Of a stretch of DNA of 28,286 nucleotides, positions 21,818-28,286 are shown piece after piece. Origin of the DNA: UKL13-2 sp038236905 (GTDB lineage Bacteria; Pseudomonadota; Gammaproteobacteria; Burkholderiales; Usitatibacteraceae). The stretch's first letter is position 1. The number at the start of each line of letters is the position of its first letter. The notes beneath the pieces were generated by a model. That model had not been told where the DNA came from, did no database searches, and saw only the letters and a program-made list of their open reading frames with translations. The position numbers and the translations under genes were made by a program. The DNA is taken from positions 1 through 28,286 of the forward strand of contig JBBRZG010000038.1 in NCBI GenBank assembly GCA_038236905.1, read 5' to 3'.

Positions 21818-24583
21818 ATGAAGTTCAGATTTAATGCAATTTATGCGGCGACTATTAGCGCCACCAGCGTAGCTGCTGCCGCTACATTGCTCGCCGGCCA
21901 AGCTCTGGCGCAGACAACCACCGCCGCTCCACCCCCTCAAAAAATTGAGAAGATTGAGGTAACCGGCTCAAACATTAAGCGCGTAGATGCTGAAACCGCG
22001 TCTCCAATCCAGATTATTACAGCTGACGATATTCGTCGCTCGGGTCAAACTACAGTCACTCAACTATTGCGCGAGCTACCAAGCAATGCAGCCGGTGGTT
22101 TAACCGAACTAACAGGCTCAGGGAGCTTCTCCGCAGGTGCGGCATCTGCCTCGCTGCGTGGTCTAGGCTCGTCAGCAACCTTGGTTCTGTTGAACGGACG
22201 TCGCATTGCACCTTATGGTTTGGCTGATCCCAACTTTGGCCAAGCAGGTGCAGTCAATTTGAACGCTATTCCGATTGACGCCATCGAGCGCATCGAGATT
22301 TTGAAAGACGGTGCCTCGGCTATTTATGGTTCCGAAGCCATCGCAGGCGTTATCAACATCATATTGCGCAAGGATTTTAAAGGCCTGCAGCTCGGCGTTA
22401 CTACAGCCGCCAATAAAAGCAACGAATATGGCAACACCACTATCAATGCTTCGTTCGGTTTAGGCGACTTGGCTAAAGACAAATATAACTTCTTCGCGAA
22501 CGTCGAAGTCTATCGCCAGAAATCAGTATTGGCTAACAACGTTATCGACTATCTGGCGAACCCGGATATCCGTAATGCCTACGGCACCCTACTGGTGAGT
22601 TCTTCATTCAGTCCGTTCCTGACGTATCTCACCAACGCGACCGGCGGATCCGTTTCTTCGCCCGGCCCTGGTTGTCCGGCCGCCAACGTGGTTTCACGAA
22701 TTTATAACGGGTTTAACATCACTGGTAGTGCCGCCGGTACAGCCTGCGTTTATGACAATACGTCGCGAGTTGAGATAGTTCCCAAAGCTGAACGCAACAG
22801 TGTTTTTGGCCGCGGTACATACGAACTTAGAGCCAACACCGAGTTGTTTGCTGAAGGCAGCTATGTTGAAAACAAAACTTACTTCTTGGGCTTCCCACAA
22901 GCAGTCGGTAGCGGCACCGGTGCCACGTTTAATCCTTCTACCGGTTTCTTGAACCCGTCGCCGACCACGCTACCTGTTGGTCACCCCAACAATCCGTTTA
23001 ACCGTCCAACACCGTTCCGCGGTCGTTTGGATTCAGTCGGCCCTCAGGATAACGAAGTGCTGAGCAAAACTACCCGCGTCGTCGCGGGATTTAAGTCAGT
23101 TCTTGGCTCGTTTGACGTTTCAGGCGGCATTCTTTATAACTTGACCGAGCAAGACACCACCAACTACAACGCAATTCGTTACTCCGCGTTGGTCGCGGGT
23201 ATTACCGGCGGCGGCTTCAACTTTTACAGCCCCACCACTGGCGCTGTGACCGCTAACGACATTCGTGTAAATGCCAAAGACAACGCCAGATCATCATTCA
23301 CTATCGTCGACCTCAAAGGCTCCGGCGAGATCGGTAATTTGCCGGGTGGAGCCGCATCGGTTGCCGTCGGTGCCGAGTTCCGGCGTGAGGATCGCACGGT
23401 CAAGCCTGACGCGCTTAAATTAGTCGGCGGCATTTTTGGACGTGGTGTTGCCTCAACCGATGGTTCGCGTGACGTTTCGACATTGTTCGGCGAGGTCGTA
23501 TTGCCGGTTGTAAAAAATGTTGAAGTTCAGGCCGCTCTGCGTTATGACCGTTATTCTGATTACGGTAATTCGCTGACACCGAAAGTTGCTGCTACTTGGG
23601 CGGTCGCGCCGACGTTCAAGCTGCGCACCAGCTTTGCGCGTGGTTTTAGAGCACCTGCCTTGACAGAGATTACAAAATCAACCACCTCCGGTTTCTTTAA
23701 CGGCGTTGATGATCCACGCCGTTGCCTGCGTCCGACCTATACCGTGGGTTGCGGACTGTCGATTCCTGGCTTGATCGTGGCTAACCCGCTGGTTCGTCCT
23801 GAGAAGGCCGAAAGCTACACCGGCGGCTTCATCTGGGAGCCAAGCACCAGTTCCAGTATCAGCGTGGATTACTTCTCGATCACACGTCGCAATGAAATCT
23901 CTTTCTTGTCGCTGACTGAGATTCTGAATAACGAAGGCTCAACAGATCCACGCTATGCTGGTCGTATCACGCGTGATCCTACCAACACCAGCGCGACTGT
24001 GCCGAACGATCCGGGTGCGATCTTGTTTGTCAGCACCGGCTTCAATAACCTCGGCGAAACCCGCGTTAAAGGCTTGGATGTTGACGCGCGCTATAGCATG
24101 AGCCTGGCAGAGTACGGCAAGCTGACGTTCAACTTCAACGCAACGCAATACTTTGAACAACGCGGCTCTGGCGCACCTAATGCACCCGTCATCAGCTACA
24201 ACGGTTTCCGTAACGCCCCTGAATTTAGAGGCATTATTAGAACCACTTGGGAGAAAGGCAGCTTTGTAACTACCGGCACCATGAATTATTTGAGTTCGTT
24301 TAAGTCTTACACGAACCCAGAAAACAATGGTCCCGGCGCTTTGCCACCTAATTGCGGCAACACATTGGGCACCTATGTTGGCTTTTGTACGGTTAGCGAA
24401 TACATCACCTATGACCTCGGCACCGAGTATCGCGGTATCAAGAACCTGAGCTTGTCGGGAACTGTTCGTAACCTGGCCAACCGCAAACCATCAGCTGACC
24501 CGTTGGCACGCCCATTCAACACCATTTGGTATCAGCCAGCCGGTATGAATTTTGTGTTGAACGCACGTTACACATTCTTCTAA
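21818..24583 (+). CDS. TonB-dependent outer-membrane receptor
   Basis: A 921-aa protein with a signal peptide (cleavage likely after GQALA, before QTTTAAP). A short Pro-rich linker and the TonB-box-like start KIEKIEVTGSNIKR lead into a plug domain (about 45-170: SPIQIITADDIRRSGQTTVTQLL, SLRGLGSSATLVLLNGRRIA, RIEILKDGASAIYGSEAIAGVINII). The remaining ~740 residues are a beta-barrel with alternating strands, typical barrel motifs (RTSFARGFRAPALTEI, RPEKAESYTGGF) and the C-terminal aromatic signal NARYTFF. It belongs to the large-barrel group with the ETASPIQIIT plug start, common in bacteria living on polymers or complex organics. The ligand cannot be predicted. It is monocistronic. Confidence 0.93.
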   Translation: MKFRFNAIYAATISATSVAAAATLLAGQALAQTTTAAPPPQKIEKIEVTGSNIKRVDAETASPIQIITADDIRRSGQTTVTQLLRELPSNAAGGLTELTGSGSFSAGAASASLRGLGSSATLVLLNGRRIAPYGLADPNFGQAGAVNLNAIPIDAIERIEILKDGASAIYGSEAIAGVINIILRKDFKGLQLGVTTAANKSNEYGNTTINASFGLGDLAKDKYNFFANVEVYRQKSVLANNVIDYLANPDIRNAYGTLLVSSSFSPFLTYLTNATGGSVSSPGPGCPAANVVSRIYNGFNITGSAAGTACVYDNTSRVEIVPKAERNSVFGRGTYELRANTELFAEGSYVENKTYFLGFPQAVGSGTGATFNPSTGFLNPSPTTLPVGHPNNPFNRPTPFRGRLDSVGPQDNEVLSKTTRVVAGFKSVLGSFDVSGGILYNLTEQDTTNYNAIRYSALVAGITGGGFNFYSPTTGAVTANDIRVNAKDNARSSFTIVDLKGSGEIGNLPGGAASVAVGAEFRREDRTVKPDALKLVGGIFGRGVASTDGSRDVSTLFGEVVLPVVKNVEVQAALRYDRYSDYGNSLTPKVAATWAVAPTFKLRTSFARGFRAPALTEITKSTTSGFFNGVDDPRRCLRPTYTVGCGLSIPGLIVANPLVRPEKAESYTGGFIWEPSTSSSISVDYFSITRRNEISFLSLTEILNNEGSTDPRYAGRITRDPTNTSATVPNDPGAILFVSTGFNNLGETRVKGLDVDARYSMSLAEYGKLTFNFNATQYFEQRGSGAPNAPVISYNGFRNAPEFRGIIRTTWEKGSFVTTGTMNYLSSFKSYTNPENNGPGALPPNCGNTLGTYVGFCTVSEYITYDLGTEYRGIKNLSLSGTVRNLANRKPSADPLARPFNTIWYQPAGMNFVLNARYTFF

Positions 24584-24623
24584 ACCAGAATGAGCTTCAC
24601 GCAATTTGGTTAATTGTTGTTTT

Positions 24624-24653
24624 AAAAATAGGGCCTTCGGGCCCTATTTTTTT
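24624..24653 (+). terminator. Strong intrinsic terminator after the first TonB receptor
   Basis: A perfect 12-bp stem, AAAAATAGGGCC with its complement, is capped by a TTCG tetraloop and runs into a stretch of seven T. It lies about 40 bp past the stop codon and separates the two receptor genes. Confidence 0.92.
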
Positions 24654-24845
24654 GCCTGTTTTTTGCTACCAACGCGGCTTATTGGGAATATTGATAATTT
24701 CTCGGATTCATCGGAATTTCGAACGACCACATTTTTTGCGCAGCACCATAAGCACTTGCCGCAAAACATGCGAGCCTTCAAATATTACGTAGTACGCAAT
24801 TAATGATGGCAATGGATCGTTTAATCGCGACAGCTGCTATTTGGA

Positions 24846-24909
24846 TTGTTGCAATGCTGCAACAAAAAAGCGTTCAATCTAAATTTTCGATACAGGTTGA
24901 ACTTTTTTG
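24846..24909 (+). promoter_or_regulatory. Palindrome and adjoining long inverted repeat upstream of the second TonB receptor
   Basis: TTGTTGCA and TGCAACAA (24846-24853/24858-24865) form a perfect 8-bp-arm inverted repeat, a likely dimeric regulator site. It runs into a second inverted repeat with 13 paired bases, CAAAAAA-GTTCAA against TTGAAC-TTTTTTG (24863-24909, 2-nt bulge, 19-nt loop). Both lie about 160-225 bp before the start codon, in an otherwise empty 487-bp region (24584-25070) in which I see no gene. Confidence 0.5.
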
Positions 24910-25070
24910 CGGTTATGCTCCCACCACGGGTAGATGTGGCTAGGGAGAATCAATTTGGAAACCCATCTGACACAAACTAATAACAATATTTAATTTTCAA
25001 TAGCAATCAGAAACAAAGCAGATACAAATCTTGGAACAATCAGTTCAACATCGATGATAGGAATCCAAAA

Positions 25071-28000
25071 ATGAAGATGAAAATGAAGCAACTACCACTC
25101 GCGGTAGTTCAAGCGCTATCCATTAGTCTGGGCGTTACCGCCCTAACGGTCGCAGTCGGCCCAGTCGCATTTGCACAGTCCAACGCTGCCGGTAACATCT
25201 ACGGTCAGGCAACAGCAGGCGCAACCGTGGTCGCCGAAAGTATCGACACTGGCGCAAAACGCCGTACCACGGCCGATGCGAATGGTCGTTTCACGATTAA
25301 TGGTGTGCCAACTGGTCCGTACAACGTCCAACTGCTTTCCGGCGATAAAGTTATTTCAACGCGCAAAGTAGAAGTGCTCATCGGTCAAGGTGTTGACGCC
25401 TCGTTTGCATCCGGCACCCAAGCCATCGAAAGTGTTCAAGTCACGGCGCGGCGCCAGACCATTGACGTTACCAGTAGCAATTCAGGCGTGACTTTCACCG
25501 CCAAAGAGCTGGAAAAACTGCCCGTTACTCCCAACGTGGCGTCCATCATTCAATTAGCACCGAATACGACTCGTGGCGACTCGCGGTACGGCGGCGCAAA
25601 TGCGCCCAGTTTCGGTGGTTCATCGGCGTCAGAAAACGCCTACTACATCAACGGTTTTCCCGTAACCAACGTACTTTATCAGGTCGGCTTTTCGCAATTG
25701 CCGTTTGGCTCAATCTCGCAAATTCAATTACTTTCCGGGGGTTATGGCGCGGAATTCGGTCGTTCCACAGGTGGCGTGGTTAATATAACCACCAAGAGCG
25801 GAACCAATGAATGGGAAGCCGGTGTATCTGTTGATTGGAGCCCAGCGTCTCTTCGCGGCCAACAAAAAAATCTTTATTTCGCCAACACTGGTTCACCTGC
25901 GAATGCGGCCACTGATAACAAGCTTCGGTTACTACAGTCGCGCAATCAGGTTGAAACTTTGCGCTACAACGGTTACGTCGGCGGCCCGATCATAAAAGAT
26001 AAATTGTTTTTTTATGTCAATGCCGAATTGAACCGCAATCAAAGCGAATTTGTGAGCCAGGCTTCAACCGTGAGTAGCGGTAACGCCATCGACGGTTTCA
26101 CCGTCGTATCAACGAATATCCCGCGTTATGTTGCTAAGCTAGACTGGAATATTACGGACAATCATCATTTGGAATACACACAGATTCGCGATCAGGTGAA
26201 TGAAGATCGCAAATTTTATGGCTTCAATTACGCGACACAAACTCAGAACACCGATAATTCCGGGGGCATCAGTTACGTTAATTCCGGGCCGAATGCAGTC
26301 GCGGCTCAAAGCGGCGCAGACCTCAAAATCGTCAAGTACACCGGTTACTTGACGGAGAACATCACGCTTAGCGGGCTTTACGGTACAAGCAAGACACCGC
26401 ATTCAGATGTGCCATCTGGCTATAACCCCTCGCTATTTCAAACAGCGTCGACTCCAATAGATCAGTTCCCAGGATTTGTGTACAACAATCCTCAGACGGC
26501 GGGAGGTACTCTGCTAGTTCAAAATGCCCAAGATAAACAAAAGGCGTTCCGTTTAGACTTGGAGTGGAAGATTGGAAATCACGCCGCACGTATCGGGATC
26601 GACAATAACAAAGTAAATTCTGTTACGGGCCAATCCGACGCGGGCGGCGGAACGTGGGTATACACCCGCAACTACGATCCGGCTGATCCAACTGGTAACA
26701 CGATAAATCCCAACGCTATTGTAGACGGCGCAAATCGCTCGTCGGCTTCCACGGGCACTGCGCCTGGTTTGCAGGGATACGTTGTTCAGTTCGTTCGTAG
26801 CACTTCGTTCACGACTCCGTCCGTCAAGCAATCTGCACAGTTTATCGAGGACAAATGGCAGATATCTAAGAATTTACTACTTACTCTTGGTTTGCGTAAT
26901 GAACAATTCACCAACTTCAACGAAGTGGGTGTAGCGTATCTGTCCCAACGTCATCAACTGGCGCCGCGATTTGCTGCCGCCTGGGATGCGATGGGAGATG
27001 GATCGTTGAAAGTTTTCGGTACTGCAGGACGCTATCATTTACAGATTCCAACGAACGTAGCGGTACGCGGTGCCGGTCCTTCTTTGAATACCACGCAATA
27101 TTACAGCTACAGCGGCGTCGATCCGATTACCGGAGCCCCAACTGGCTTGGTTTCGATGGGGCCCGCGTTTTCAGCGAACAATGAATTCGGCCAACCTAAG
27201 GATCCGCGCCAAGTAGCAGCCCAAAATCTGAGCTCGCATTACCAGGATGAAATGACACTCGGCTTCGAGAAAGCTTGGTCGCCTTCATTAAATGTCGGTA
27301 CGAAAGCAACGTACCGTCAACTGCGAAGCACAATTGACGATACCTGTGACGGTCGTCCATTTGTTGCCTTCGCTGCAGCGCGCGGAATAGACTCCACCAA
27401 TTATGGATTTCAATGCGCGCTGTTCAACCCGGGGCAGGACAATACTTTTCTCGTTGACTACACGGGCTCTGGAAGCACAACTGGCCCATTGACCGTAGTC
27501 AGGTTGCCCGCATCTGTGTTGGGACCGAAGGCCAAGCGCACATATACTGCGTTAGATTTTTTTGCCGAGCATCCACTGCGAAATGGCTGGTATGGCAAGC
27601 TGAATTACACTTGGTCCGCCAGCAAAGGTAATACCGAGGGTCAGTTGTTATCTGACCTCGGTCAGGCAGACGTCTCCACTACGCAGACTTTTGATCACCC
27701 AGAAATTGGGTTGAACTCTTATGGCCGACTTCCGAATGATCGCAGACACCAGATTAAGTTTTATGGTTTCTATGAAGTCACATCTGAATGGGGTGCCGGT
27801 ACCAACTTGCTGCTTGCATCAGGTCGCCCGAAAAACTGCAAAGGTAATCTGCCACTTAACTTGCAGTCCAATCAGGGCTCGCCTAACGACGGGTCCCTTA
27901 GGCCACAGCTGTATGGCTCTGCATTCTTTTTCTGCAATGGGGTAGAGACGCCGCGCGGCTCACAAGGTACGCTGCCATGGGATACGCGTCTTGACTTGAA

Positions 28001-28199
28001 TCTCACCTATCTTCCCGCTTCAGTCAAAGGTTTAGCTTTCAAGGCAGCGGTATTTAATGTGTTCAATAAACAAACCGTCACCACAATTGAAGAACGACGC
28101 AACCGTGGGCAGGGTGTCAGGAATACGTCCCAGGCAGTACTGGCATACACACCGCCGATTTCGTTCATGTTCAGCGTGGCATACGACTTCAAACCGTAA
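25071..28199 (+). CDS. Oar-like TonB-dependent receptor with N-terminal carboxypeptidase-regulatory-like domain
   Basis: A 1042-aa outer-membrane protein. Signal peptide to about residue 35 (cleavage after AFA, before QSNAAG). Residues about 40-115 form a carboxypeptidase-regulatory-like beta-sandwich (GATVVAESIDTGAKRRTTADANGRFTINGVPTGPYNVQL). The plug follows (IESVQVTARRQTIDVTSSNSGV to GGYGAEFGRSTGGVVNITTKSGTNEW), then a large barrel with Oar-type features (KLFFYVNAELNRNQ, FIEDKWQISKNLLLTLGLRNEQF). The last strand is SFMFSVAYDFKP, ending in Pro instead of an aromatic. This subgroup is linked to uptake of large substrates or secretion of proteases in some bacteria; the ligand here is unknown. 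The first ATG is in MKMKMKQ; the second or third ATG could also serve. Confidence 0.92.
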   Translation: MKMKMKQLPLAVVQALSISLGVTALTVAVGPVAFAQSNAAGNIYGQATAGATVVAESIDTGAKRRTTADANGRFTINGVPTGPYNVQLLSGDKVISTRKVEVLIGQGVDASFASGTQAIESVQVTARRQTIDVTSSNSGVTFTAKELEKLPVTPNVASIIQLAPNTTRGDSRYGGANAPSFGGSSASENAYYINGFPVTNVLYQVGFSQLPFGSISQIQLLSGGYGAEFGRSTGGVVNITTKSGTNEWEAGVSVDWSPASLRGQQKNLYFANTGSPANAATDNKLRLLQSRNQVETLRYNGYVGGPIIKDKLFFYVNAELNRNQSEFVSQASTVSSGNAIDGFTVVSTNIPRYVAKLDWNITDNHHLEYTQIRDQVNEDRKFYGFNYATQTQNTDNSGGISYVNSGPNAVAAQSGADLKIVKYTGYLTENITLSGLYGTSKTPHSDVPSGYNPSLFQTASTPIDQFPGFVYNNPQTAGGTLLVQNAQDKQKAFRLDLEWKIGNHAARIGIDNNKVNSVTGQSDAGGGTWVYTRNYDPADPTGNTINPNAIVDGANRSSASTGTAPGLQGYVVQFVRSTSFTTPSVKQSAQFIEDKWQISKNLLLTLGLRNEQFTNFNEVGVAYLSQRHQLAPRFAAAWDAMGDGSLKVFGTAGRYHLQIPTNVAVRGAGPSLNTTQYYSYSGVDPITGAPTGLVSMGPAFSANNEFGQPKDPRQVAAQNLSSHYQDEMTLGFEKAWSPSLNVGTKATYRQLRSTIDDTCDGRPFVAFAAARGIDSTNYGFQCALFNPGQDNTFLVDYTGSGSTTGPLTVVRLPASVLGPKAKRTYTALDFFAEHPLRNGWYGKLNYTWSASKGNTEGQLLSDLGQADVSTTQTFDHPEIGLNSYGRLPNDRRHQIKFYGFYEVTSEWGAGTNLLLASGRPKNCKGNLPLNLQSNQGSPNDGSLRPQLYGSAFFFCNGVETPRGSQGTLPWDTRLDLNLTYLPASVKGLAFKAAVFNVFNKQTVTTIEERRNRGQGVRNTSQAVLAYTPPISFMFSVAYDFKP

Positions 28200-28220
28200 C
28201 TGTAGAAGTAATCGCAGCAA

Positions 28221-28256
28221 AAAGCCCCGCGGAATTTATCCTGCGGGGCTTTTTTT
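28221..28256 (+). terminator. Intrinsic terminator after the second TonB receptor
   Basis: GCCCCGC and GCGGGGC (28224-28230/28243-28249) form a GC-rich stem flanked by five A upstream and seven T downstream, about 25 bp past the stop. Confidence 0.93.
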
Positions 28257-28286
28257 CGCCTATATATTTCTCAATTCGACCATATA

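Overview
The window looks like chromosomal DNA of a Gram-negative proteobacterium. I favour a betaproteobacterium: PNPase, IF2 and CysTWA read as betaproteobacterial, the rimP-nusA-infB-rbfA-truB / rpsO-pnp gene order is the proteobacterial one, and two large TonB-dependent receptors require an outer membrane. The genus cannot be told from the sequence alone.

Layout. (1) 1-2402, plus strand: the end of cysT, then cysW and cysA, the permease and ATPase of a sulfate/thiosulfate ABC importer. (2) 2576-9635, minus strand: a tRNA cluster read Pro(TGG)-Arg(TCT)-His(GTG), split by a genomic island of about 6.7 kb. The island lies between two perfect 51-bp direct repeats (2666-2716 and 9400-9450) formed from the 3' part of tRNA-Arg. 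It carries a tyrosine integrase next to the intact tRNA, a BrnT/BrnA toxin-antitoxin pair, a secreted protein of unknown function, an unknown 257-aa protein, a small two-helix membrane protein, and an ORF-poor purine-rich tract of about 950 bp that reads as a large structured RNA. (3) 9958-21420, minus strand: the translation/RNA-metabolism cluster rimP, nusA, infB, rbfA, truB, then rpsO and pnp. It is interrupted between truB and rpsO by a plus-strand MarR-type regulator overlapping an S41-family peptidase. (4) 21818-28199, plus strand: two TonB-dependent receptors, each followed by its own strong intrinsic terminator; the second has an Oar-like N-terminal carboxypeptidase-regulatory-type domain.

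The best candidate for something undescribed is 6108-7061. In about 950 nt I find seven hairpins capped by GNRA tetraloops, at least eight further stem-loops, one long-range helix closing a multi-hairpin domain, and a very stable GC-rich 3' hairpin. This fits a large ornate RNA of the kind known from mobile elements (GOLLD and ROOL are the obvious comparisons), but I cannot assign it to a family. It is divergent from the unknown 257-aa gene, which may be its partner.

Secondary points: the island has cut tRNA-His away from the promoter of its cluster; TGTCCCA motifs recur at both island ends like integrase arm sites; palindromic operators overlap the brnTA and marR promoters; and a good intrinsic terminator points against the operon in the nusA-infB gap.
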